From an uncultured Christensenellaceae bacterium (GTDB taxonomy: Bacteria; Bacillota; Clostridia; Christensenellales; Pumilibacteraceae), in assembly GCA_910586925.1 (NCBI GenBank), contig CAJUKG010000014.1, positions 1 through 46,520 on the forward strand: a DNA stretch of 46,520 bases. Direction: 5' to 3'. The position numbers were made by a program, and so were the translations under genes. The notes beneath the pieces were generated by a model. It was given only the letters and a program-made list of their open reading frames with translations. It did no database searches and was not told the origin of the DNA. Of this stretch, positions 16,562-23,974 are shown in pieces; the stretch's first letter is position 1; the number at the start of each line of letters is the position of its first letter.

Positions 16562-19500
16562 ATGAAACGCACAGTAAAAAAAGCGATATTTTTCGCTTGC
16601 GCCGCGCTCTGCGTCGCCGTGCTTATCGCCGTGACTACGGTGGTCGGCGTGCTCGATCAGAGCTTTGCCGACATCTTCGGCGGCAACGAGCTTGACAGCG
16701 CGACACGCGCCGCGGGCGAAGCTCTCTCGCTTCAGATCGAAGAAGAAGGCTCGGTGCTCGTCAAGAACGACAACAACACCCTGCCCCTCAAAGCCGACGA
16801 CGTCGACGTGAACGGCGAACACCGCGTCAACGTGTTCGGTTGGGCGGCTATCGACTGGCTCATGGGCGGCTCGGGTTCGGGTCGCGCGGTCAACAGCAAC
16901 GACGGCAACAGCCTCAAACCGCAAACCGATCTTTTGAAGGCGTTGAACGGTTACGACGTGCTTTCGCAAAACGGTATCAAGTACAACACCGAGCTTACCG
17001 ACTTCTACAAGAACTTCAAGTCCGGTCGCGACGGCAAAGCACTCGACACCCTGCATGCTCACGACTATGAGTCGTGCGTGCTCTACGAGCCGCAGATCAC
17101 CGCGTACTCGGATACTATCAAAGCGAACGCCGTCGCATACTCCGACGTCGCGCTCGTCGTGCTCGGTCGTATCTCGGGCGAAAGCAACGACGCGCCCAAA
17201 GTACAGTACAAGGTCAACACCAAGGGCGGCAGCCGTCAAACGGACAACTCCCGTACCTACCTCGATATTTCCACCGAGGAGCGCGACCTTCTCACCTACG
17301 TCGGCGAAAACTTCGGCAAAGTGATCGTCATCATCAACTCCACCAACACCATGAACCTTTCGTTCATGGACGACATCAAAGGACTCGATTCCTGCCTCAT
17401 AGTCGGCGGCACCGGCAATAACGGCGCGAACGCCATTCCCAACATCCTGTTCGGCAAGAAGCGCGTCAAGGTGCAGGCGACCAACGACGACGGCTCTCTC
17501 AAGTTCGACGAGAAGAACAACCCCGTCTACGAAAAAGACGCGAACGGCAACGACAAAACCGAGATCGTCGACATTTCGCCGTCGGGCAAGACCGTCGATA
17601 CGTACGCGTACGACTTTAAGTCCAACCCCAACTTCGTATATTCGGGTATCGACGGCGTGAGCTATTACACCGGCACGTCGAAATCGCTGTACCCGCTCAC
17701 CACCACCAACCCCAACGTCGGCACTAACGACCCGTACACCGGCGTTTCCTACCTCGACTATGCCGAGGGCATTTATGTCGGCTACAAGTGGTACGAAACC
17801 GCCGACGTCGAGCACTACTTCGACACCGCTACCCGCGGCGAAAAGAAGGGCTACGACGCGGTAGTACAGTATCCGTTCGGGCACGGTCTTACATATACCA
17901 CATTCGAGCATGCCGTGACAGACTGGACGGTCGACGACACGACGGCTTCCGTCACCGTTAAAATCACCAATACGGGCAGCGTTCCCGCGCAGGAAGTCGT
18001 TCAGCTTTACTACACTCCCTTCTACGACAAAACGCACGGCATCGAGAAATCGGCTGTCAACCTCGCCGCGTTCGCAAAAACGCCGACGGCTGTCAAGCCG
18101 GGCGTACCGCAAACGCTCACACTCAAGTTCGACATTCGCGACATGGCGAGCTACGTCGAATCCGAGGGCGACGGCGCGTACGTGCTCGAAGAAGGCGACT
18201 ACATTCTGTCGCTCCGCTCCGACTCGCACAACGCGCTTACCGTAACGAGCGGCACCAACACGTACACCTACAACCCCGGCAAAAAAGTCGTATACAACAC
18301 CTACGGCGGCACCAACGGCGTCAACGAGATCAAAAACCTGTTCACGGGCGAAAACGTGACCGACGGCATTGCGGTCGACGGCAGCGACACCGAAGCGGGC
18401 ATCGAAAACGTATGGCTGTCCCGCGCCGACTTTGCGGGCACGTTCAAGACCAAGAAAGTCGCGGCGCGCGCTTGGAACAGCAAACTCCTCAAAAACAACC
18501 TTTACAAATCCGAACATGCCAACGCATGGGATAAAGAATGGCTCGCGGCATACCAGGAAGAATACGGCGAAACGCCCGTATTCAAACAGGGTCAAGAACG
18601 CGAATACCGTCTTACCGAAGAAAACGGCGACACCGTGATGTTCACCGACGATATGTACTTCTTCGGCAATCCCGAAAACTACGACGACGACGCATGGGAA
18701 ACCCTCCTCAATCAGCTCACCGAAAGCGAAATGCGCAACCTCATTCTTCACGGCTATATCCACGAAGAAGCGTTGAACTCAATCGGCAAACCCCGTACGC
18801 AGTCGCTCGACGGTCCGAGCCAGATCGGTTCGTTCAACGTGCAAACGGGTGTCGGTATCGGCTACCCCATGCCCACCGTACTCGCGCAGTCGTTCAACGC
18901 CGAGCTTGCCCGTAACTACGGTCTTGCCGTCGGCGACGAAACGGTAAAGAGCGGCAGAAGCGGGTGGTACGCGCCCGGCGTCAACCTGCACAGAAGCGCG
19001 TTCGGCGGACGTAACTACGAATACTATTCCGAGGACTCGATGCTCTCCGGCATCATGTGCGCGGCGGTCGTGCGCGGCGCACTCGACTCGGGCGTTTACA
19101 CCTACATCAAACACTTTATCGGCTACGATCAGGAAAGCTATCGCGACGGTCTGTACTGCTGGATGACCGAGCAAGCTCTCCGCGAAACGTATTTGAGTCC
19201 GTACAAGCGCGCCATCGACAGCGGCGCATCGGGCATCATGACGTCGTACGGCAGAATAGGCTCGGTATGGTCGGGCGGCAGCCGCTCTCTCCTCACCGAT
19301 CTGCTCCGCGACGAATGGGGCTTCAAAGGCACCGTCATAACCGACTACTCCGACCATCAGGAATTCATGAACGGCGACCAAATGATCCGCGCGGGCGGCG
19401 ACCTGTGGATGGACGGCTACGGCGATACGGGCAGCTTCAAAATGTCCACTTCTTCCGCGGCGTTCAAGTATCACGCGCGCCTCGCGTCCAAGCATATCAT

Positions 19501-19816
19501 ATATATGTGGGCGAACGCGGCGTTCGAGAACCGCGCTTACCTCTCCGCGGGCAGCGACGAACCTATCAATATCGGCAGAACGTTCAGCGTATTCCGTTGG
19601 TGGTGGCTCGTTGTAGCGGCGGTCGACGTGCTGTGCGCGGCAGGCGCGGCAGTGCTTATAATCTTCGCGCTCAAAAAGCCGAAGACCGAAAAAGCCGCTG
19701 CGGAAAACAACGGCGCGGATGCGGGTGAAACACCCGTCGCCGAAACGAGCGAAACGCCCGTAACGGACAATGCGGAAACACCCGCGGACACAGGCGAAAC
19801 GCCCGATAACGAATAA
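16562..19816 (+). CDS. Domain-permuted GH3 beta-glucosidase with membrane anchors at both ends
   Basis: This is a 1084-residue protein. An N-terminal membrane segment (about 8-32) is followed by the GH3 C-terminal-type domain (IEEEGSVLVKNDNNTLPL..., about 55-440). Next comes a fibronectin-like domain (about 460-560, EVVQLYYTPF, LEEGDYILSLR), then an insert, and only then the GH3 N-terminal TIM-type domain (about 690-980). The last has SLDGPSQIGSF, YAPGVNLHRSAFGGRNYEYYSED, IKHFIGYDQES and the nucleophile Asp928 in VITDYSD. This inverted domain order is known for some rumen Firmicutes beta-glucosidases. A second hydrophobic helix (about 1013-1038) and a Thr/Glu/Pro/Ala-rich tail end the protein. 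It would release glucose from oligosaccharides near the membrane. The start has AAGGAGGAAGG. Confidence 0.92.
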   Translation: MKRTVKKAIFFACAALCVAVLIAVTTVVGVLDQSFADIFGGNELDSATRAAGEALSLQIEEEGSVLVKNDNNTLPLKADDVDVNGEHRVNVFGWAAIDWLMGGSGSGRAVNSNDGNSLKPQTDLLKALNGYDVLSQNGIKYNTELTDFYKNFKSGRDGKALDTLHAHDYESCVLYEPQITAYSDTIKANAVAYSDVALVVLGRISGESNDAPKVQYKVNTKGGSRQTDNSRTYLDISTEERDLLTYVGENFGKVIVIINSTNTMNLSFMDDIKGLDSCLIVGGTGNNGANAIPNILFGKKRVKVQATNDDGSLKFDEKNNPVYEKDANGNDKTEIVDISPSGKTVDTYAYDFKSNPNFVYSGIDGVSYYTGTSKSLYPLTTTNPNVGTNDPYTGVSYLDYAEGIYVGYKWYETADVEHYFDTATRGEKKGYDAVVQYPFGHGLTYTTFEHAVTDWTVDDTTASVTVKITNTGSVPAQEVVQLYYTPFYDKTHGIEKSAVNLAAFAKTPTAVKPGVPQTLTLKFDIRDMASYVESEGDGAYVLEEGDYILSLRSDSHNALTVTSGTNTYTYNPGKKVVYNTYGGTNGVNEIKNLFTGENVTDGIAVDGSDTEAGIENVWLSRADFAGTFKTKKVAARAWNSKLLKNNLYKSEHANAWDKEWLAAYQEEYGETPVFKQGQEREYRLTEENGDTVMFTDDMYFFGNPENYDDDAWETLLNQLTESEMRNLILHGYIHEEALNSIGKPRTQSLDGPSQIGSFNVQTGVGIGYPMPTVLAQSFNAELARNYGLAVGDETVKSGRSGWYAPGVNLHRSAFGGRNYEYYSEDSMLSGIMCAAVVRGALDSGVYTYIKHFIGYDQESYRDGLYCWMTEQALRETYLSPYKRAIDSGASGIMTSYGRIGSVWSGGSRSLLTDLLRDEWGFKGTVITDYSDHQEFMNGDQMIRAGGDLWMDGYGDTGSFKMSTSSAAFKYHARLASKHIIYMWANAAFENRAYLSAGSDEPINIGRTFSVFRWWWLVVAAVDVLCAAGAAVLIIFALKKPKTEKAAAENNGADAGETPVAETSETPVTDNAETPADTGETPDNE

Positions 19817-19845
19817 GTTCCCTCTCTCATTCATATCATCACAAC

Positions 19846-19879
19846 GAAAAGTCCTCTTTGTTTTCGAGAGGGCTTTTTG
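19846..19879 (+). terminator. Rho-independent terminator after the GH3 gene
   Basis: AAAGTCCTCT pairs with AGAGGGCTTT (one G-T pair) around a loop of about 9 nt, followed by a T-rich run. It also separates the GH3 gene from the convergent unknown gene ending at 19897. Confidence 0.8.
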
Positions 19880-19896
19880 TGTTGTGGAATTTAGTT

Positions 19897-20652
19897 TTAA
19901 TCGTATTCGAACATTTCGGTAAAAGTCGCTTTGCACTCGATGCCGCCGAACTTGGGCGCGGTAAACTTTTCCTCGGCGGTGATCTTTATTGCGCGCTCGC
20001 CGTCGGTGACGAGAGTGAGCACGACGCTCGTATACGTCGGGCAGTCCTCGCAGCCGAGCACGGTGCGACCCTCGCGGCGATAGTATTCGGTCGCCGCACC
20101 CGCGTCGAGAGTGTACACGTAAATATTCTCGTCGCGACATTCCGCATTCACGATACTGCTTTCGACGGCATACTTGACAAGCTCCGTCGGCGGATAGCCG
20201 AACCGTTCGAGATATGCGCCCTCGTCTATAGGCGCGGCTTCGCCGTAAACGAACGTTCCGTCTTTATACTCGCCGCGCGCTACCGAATACGTTCCGCCCG
20301 CGAACGATTTTTTCTGCCCGAACTTGACCGCCGCCGACACGCCCTCGGTGATGTCGCAAAACTCGCCGCCGTTTACCTCTCGCCCGCCGCTCACCTTCAC
20401 GTTGTACGGCAGTCCGAGCACTCGTGCTTTTATATTTCCGTTCAGCCTTGTGCGGAAAGAATGTGTTTGCGAATACTCGGCGCATTTGCGAAACAACCGC
20501 ATCGCCTCGTCGTCCGCCGACGCCTGTACCGTCGCGAGCGGTTCGTTCCCGCCGCGCACGGCGGGCAGGAACGCCAAGCCTATGAGTAATACCAAAATCG
20601 CCGCGAGCAACACCGTCGGCAATACGCGCTTTACAGTAACTTTGTTAATCAT
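19897..20652 (-). CDS. Membrane-anchored extracellular protein of unknown function
   Basis: This 251-residue protein has an N-terminal hydrophobic helix (about 10-32, VLPTVLLAAILVLLIGLAFLP). A secreted, mostly beta domain follows (FRTRLNGNIKARVLGLPYNVKVSGG, TLDAGAATEYYRREG, SVVLTLVTDGERAIKITAEEKF). The repeated beta strands and overall size recall LolA/LppX-like or other lipocalin-shaped secreted proteins, but no motif confirms this. There is no lipobox. The start at 20652 was chosen because the hydrophobic segment begins there; its ribosome site is weak. It is divergent from the glutamyl-Q synthetase gene. Confidence 0.7.
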   Translation of the reverse strand: MINKVTVKRVLPTVLLAAILVLLIGLAFLPAVRGGNEPLATVQASADDEAMRLFRKCAEYSQTHSFRTRLNGNIKARVLGLPYNVKVSGGREVNGGEFCDITEGVSAAVKFGQKKSFAGGTYSVARGEYKDGTFVYGEAAPIDEGAYLERFGYPPTELVKYAVESSIVNAECRDENIYVYTLDAGAATEYYRREGRTVLGCEDCPTYTSVVLTLVTDGERAIKITAEEKFTAPKFGGIECKATFTEMFEYD

Positions 20653-20683
20653 ATAATTAGTATTGCCGTTTATTCGGAAAATA

Positions 20684-20712
20684 TTGACACCGCTCCGCCG
20701 ATATGTTAAACT
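20684..20712 (+). promoter_or_regulatory. Promoter of gluQ
   Basis: TTGACA (20684-20689), a 17-nt spacer and TAAACT (20707-20712) lie 27 nt upstream of the ATG at 20740, which has a strong GGAAGGAG site. Confidence 0.75.
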
Positions 20713-20739
20713 TGAAATGACGGTTCGGAAGGAGTTTTT

Positions 20740-21675
20740 ATGAACGACGGCATCACCGTGGGACGGTTCGCGCCCACGCCGAGCGGGTACATGCACGCCG
20801 GCAATATTTTATGCGCGCTCATGGCATACCTGTCCGCAAAAAGTGCGGGCGGCAAGTTTATCGTGCGCATAGAAGATCTCGACAAATTGCGGTGTCCCGA
20901 ACCCGCGGCGCGGGATATTCTCGAACTGCTCGATTTTCTCGGACTGAAAAGCGACGCGGAAATTATCTACCAAAGCGACAGGAGCGACGCGTACATCGCC
21001 GCTATAGATAAAATAGCGTCCGTCGCGAACGTGTACGAATGTTTTTGCACCCGCGCGGAACTGCACGCCGCAACCGCGCCGCGCGGCGAGTACGGCGAAG
21101 TAGTATATTCGGGCACGTGCAAAAATCTTTCTTTTAAGAAAAAATGCGAAATGCGAAAAACGCGCAGACCGTGTCTGCGGCTCGAAGTGCCGAACGAAAC
21201 GATAGCTTTCGTCGACGGTTTGCAGGGCGAATACCGTCAAAACCTCGCCGAAAGCTGCGGCGACTTCATACTGCGGCGCAGCGACGGAGTGGCGGCATAC
21301 CAACTCGCGGTCGTCGTCGACGACGGCTTTCAAGGCGTGACCGAAGTAGTGCGCGGAATGGATTTGATTTCTTCGACGCCGCGACAAATATATATAGGCA
21401 AACTGCTCGGCTTGCCGCAGCCGAGATACATGCACATTCCGCTTTTGAAACGCGCGAACGGCGACAAGCTGTCGAAGTCCGCGGGCGACAACGTCCGAAA
21501 CCTGCTCGCCCGTCACACGCCAGAGGAACTGCTCGGCACTCTCGCTTGCGCCATGGGAATCATAGCCGAACCGCGACCGAGCACCGCCGCCGAGCTTGTA
21601 AAGATATACGACAAAACAAAGCTCCGCGCCGACAATATAACCGTACCCGAAAACTTGATCGACGACATTCTATAA
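20740..21675 (+). CDS. gluQ: Glutamyl-Q tRNA(Asp) synthetase
   Basis: This is a 311-residue paralogue of the glutamyl-tRNA synthetase catalytic core that lacks the anticodon-binding domain. The signature APTPSGYMHAG is the HIGH-type motif, and KLSKS (in GDKLSKSAGD) replaces KMSKS. The zinc-binding set CFC ... YSGTC is present around residues 100-127. Glu-Q-RS proteins attach glutamate to the queuosine in the anticodon of tRNA(Asp), so this predicts that the cell has queuosine. These enzymes are best known from Proteobacteria. The start has GGAAGGAG at good spacing. An 8-bp stem with a 4-nt loop (21662-21681) covers the stop codon. Confidence 0.9.
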   Translation: MNDGITVGRFAPTPSGYMHAGNILCALMAYLSAKSAGGKFIVRIEDLDKLRCPEPAARDILELLDFLGLKSDAEIIYQSDRSDAYIAAIDKIASVANVYECFCTRAELHAATAPRGEYGEVVYSGTCKNLSFKKKCEMRKTRRPCLRLEVPNETIAFVDGLQGEYRQNLAESCGDFILRRSDGVAAYQLAVVVDDGFQGVTEVVRGMDLISSTPRQIYIGKLLGLPQPRYMHIPLLKRANGDKLSKSAGDNVRNLLARHTPEELLGTLACAMGIIAEPRPSTAAELVKIYDKTKLRADNITVPENLIDDIL

Positions 21676-21687
21676 TGTCGTATCTTA

Positions 21688-21772
21688 TGCGGCGTGCCGA
21701 GGACGTCACGCCCTACGGAATCGTCGAGCAATTTATTTACATTGTAGGAAGCGGCGTCCCCGACGCTCCGCA
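21688..21772. repeat. Degenerate long-palindrome element (MITE/REP-like)
   Basis: The left arm, beginning TGCGGCGTGCCGAGGACG (from 21688), matches imperfectly the reverse complement of the right arm ending at 21772 (TGCGGAGCGTCGGGGACG...). An AT-rich loop of about 17 nt lies between them. The composition (GGGGACG, CCTAC) resembles short interspersed palindromes seen in gut clostridial genomes. Reading frames through it are not genes. Confidence 0.55.
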
Positions 21773-21825
21773 ACATGTAACTATTCCGAGAACGCGAAGA
21801 AATCTTTTACAATTAAATCGTCCTC

Positions 21826-21862
21826 AATTATTAATTATTAATTGTTAATTGTTAATTGTTAA
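21826..21862. repeat. TTAATTG/TTAATTA short tandem repeat
   Basis: TTAATTA and TTAATTG heptads are repeated about five times just after the stop codon of the SLOG gene, in the convergent gap with gluQ. The same heptads recur at 30381-30411 and 32531-32560. Confidence 0.8.
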
Positions 21863-21868
21863 TCGTCG

Positions 21869-23956
21869 CTACAGCGGCATTTCGATATTGTTATCTCTGT
21901 TATACGCCACCCAAGTGACATTCTCTATGAGCTGTTCGCGGGCGAGTTCGCAAACGAGCGAACGGAATGCGGCGTCGCACACTTTGGGCTTATCGGACGT
22001 GCGGTATATCACGTTCGCTCTGTCGAGCGCGACGCGGTACAGGTTGACCATATTGACGGAATCCGCCTGTATTTGGTCGAGCGACTGTTTGCCGTAATAG
22101 TACGACACGAGAAATGTTATTGCCGTAAACGCGGTGATCGTGCCTTTTAGTATCATGCGCATATTCACCACCCAGAACAGCGTTTTTCCGAGATCGACGA
22201 ACGGCAACAGCTCGCATAAAAACAGCGTCAGGTATGTTATGAGCGTGACGATAACGGCTGTCTTTTTTACGGCGTTGCGGCGTTTTATGCTCTTGCTTTT
22301 ATCGGAGATATTCTGCAGGTGGTAGCCGAGCTGACCGTTGTCGTTTTTATCCATTATATACTTGCTCTGCCCCGCCCACTTGCCGAGCATCTTGTTCTCG
22401 AACACGCCTTGCGCGTCGGTGCGCGGCGAGTCGATGATCTTCGGTGCGGTTTCGCTTTTTTCGTAATGCTCCGCCATGACGGGGTTTTCCCAAATCGGCG
22501 CGCTCGAGCCTACCGACAGCGCGATGACCGCCTTTCGCACCCACGGCATTATGCTCTTGTGCGACCAGGTGAAGTACCTGCACACACTCTCGCTTATGCC
22601 GTACAGTGCCATATAATACTGAACGCGCATCGCTTCCGACAGGGCGCGGTATTCGATGAACCGCGAGTGCACGTCGAACTTTATTCTGCCGTACACTTTG
22701 CGTTTCGCATTTCCGCCCTTGCGCTCGCCCGTATACGCAAAAACATACGCGAGAACGAGCACGACCACCATGCCGAGACATACCGCGACCGTCCATAAAA
22801 ACGACAGTTGGTCGTACACCATAAACGACAGCAAGAGCAACATGCCTATCGTCGCGAGCAGCATGAGCGCGTGAAGATTGCGTTTCTTGTTCCGCGACGA
22901 GAGCGCGGACGATATGCTGTGGCAGTCGTGTATCGCCCGACACTTCGGCGAACAGTTATCGTACTCGACGCGTTCCATCAAGAAATCGCCCGAACGCGGG
23001 GACTGCTCGCTTTTGAGTTTCGCGCAATACTCGAGGTAATCTTTATTGTATCTGTCGGTATGCCAAAACACGTCTTTGAGCCTGCGCGGCATTTCCGTCG
23101 TTTCCGCATAGTACGCCGCTTTACGCCGCGGCTTTTCTTCCCCGACGTCGCGCGTGTCTTGCGTCCTTTGTTCGACGGCGTTTCGCTTTTCGCGTTCGTC
23201 GTCGCTCGCCTTTTGCATATGCTTGATCACGTCGTCGTCGACCTCGCGAACGAGATCGCGCGGCAACAGATATTTGATCGCGGTATCCGCTTCGCTTATC
23301 TCGCCGTACGTGCGGGTATCCCGCGGCGAAAAGATCTTGATGACCGCGCCGTCGGGTGCGGGACAGAATTCCATGCCGTTCTGCTGATAATAGTTCTGCT
23401 TGAGCGCGAACCCGACCGCCGCGTTCGTGCCGCATTCCGACCTGTATTCGGTCGCGTCGGTGCCGTCCCACAGCGCGAGAAGTACGTGACTGTTCGTCGC
23501 GACGTATATCGACTGCTGTCTGAAAAGATAGTCGCGGTCCGTCGGCGAATGTTCCACTTTCTCCATGTCCGGAACGACGAAACAGTCCACCGTATTGCCG
23601 CCGTTACGCAATTCGAAATACTCCCTGTCGCTGCCGCGCGGGAAATCCACTTCGTTGACGTATTCTTCCTCGGCGAAAGGCAGTGCGACGACAAGCTCTA
23701 TACCGAGTTCCGCCGCCACCCGCGCACACAGCATATCTCCGCCGTAAGCAAGTCCCGACACCATGCGTATCGGCGAATGAGGACAAAGCTCGCGAATATT
23801 TTCGAGCACCTCGCGCACCTGACGTTTCACTCGGTCTTCGTGCTCTTTGCGGATATTGCGGTGCGCCGAAACCCCTATAATAATAGGGATCTCGGCGTTC
23901 TTCCAAAACACGTTCTTTTTGATCGCGTTTTTATCGTATTGCCCGTTTTCGTTCAT
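21869..23956 (-). CDS. SLOG-domain protein with two transmembrane hairpins (SLATT-like), predicted conflict effector
   Basis: This is a 695-residue protein. Residues 22-235 look like a SLOG (LOG/DprA-type Rossmann) nucleotide-sensing domain: IPIIIGVSAHRNI, then MVSGLAYGGDMLCARVAAELG (65-85), ALPFAEEEYV, LLALWDGTD (159-167) and GTNAAVGFAL (176-185). A charged linker follows. Two membrane hairpins come next, TM1/TM2 at about 362-380 and 386-408, and TM3/TM4 at about 563-583 and 600-620. Each is followed by helical parts (SRFIEYRALSEAMRVQYYMALYG; SVNMVNLYRVALDRANVIY) as in SLATT 2TM effectors. Known of the families: SLOG domains bind nucleotide-derived signals, and SLATT domains are predicted pore-forming effectors of phage defence. 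It starts 18 bp after sbcC, with a GGGGGT ribosome site, as the third gene of the sbcD operon. Confidence 0.65.
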   Translation of the reverse strand: MNENGQYDKNAIKKNVFWKNAEIPIIIGVSAHRNIRKEHEDRVKRQVREVLENIRELCPHSPIRMVSGLAYGGDMLCARVAAELGIELVVALPFAEEEYVNEVDFPRGSDREYFELRNGGNTVDCFVVPDMEKVEHSPTDRDYLFRQQSIYVATNSHVLLALWDGTDATEYRSECGTNAAVGFALKQNYYQQNGMEFCPAPDGAVIKIFSPRDTRTYGEISEADTAIKYLLPRDLVREVDDDVIKHMQKASDDEREKRNAVEQRTQDTRDVGEEKPRRKAAYYAETTEMPRRLKDVFWHTDRYNKDYLEYCAKLKSEQSPRSGDFLMERVEYDNCSPKCRAIHDCHSISSALSSRNKKRNLHALMLLATIGMLLLLSFMVYDQLSFLWTVAVCLGMVVVLVLAYVFAYTGERKGGNAKRKVYGRIKFDVHSRFIEYRALSEAMRVQYYMALYGISESVCRYFTWSHKSIMPWVRKAVIALSVGSSAPIWENPVMAEHYEKSETAPKIIDSPRTDAQGVFENKMLGKWAGQSKYIMDKNDNGQLGYHLQNISDKSKSIKRRNAVKKTAVIVTLITYLTLFLCELLPFVDLGKTLFWVVNMRMILKGTITAFTAITFLVSYYYGKQSLDQIQADSVNMVNLYRVALDRANVIYRTSDKPKVCDAAFRSLVCELAREQLIENVTWVAYNRDNNIEMPL

Positions 23957-23974
23957 TTGTACCCCCGCGCAAAC

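Noticed and set aside
16523..18763. Long minus-strand frame opposite the GH3 gene (and similar ones at 2660-4498, 27989-29530 and 37073-39829)
   Set aside because: They are mirror frames of clearly coding genes, with low-complexity Arg/Val-rich protein sequence and no domain motif or ribosome site.
21513..21776. Small minus-strand gene over the gluQ 3' end
   Set aside because: Its second half lies in the palindromic element and its first half mirrors gluQ; there is no ribosome site or family match.
21826..21862. CRISPR array
   Set aside because: The repeats are 7 bp, contiguous and without unique spacers; no cas genes are present.
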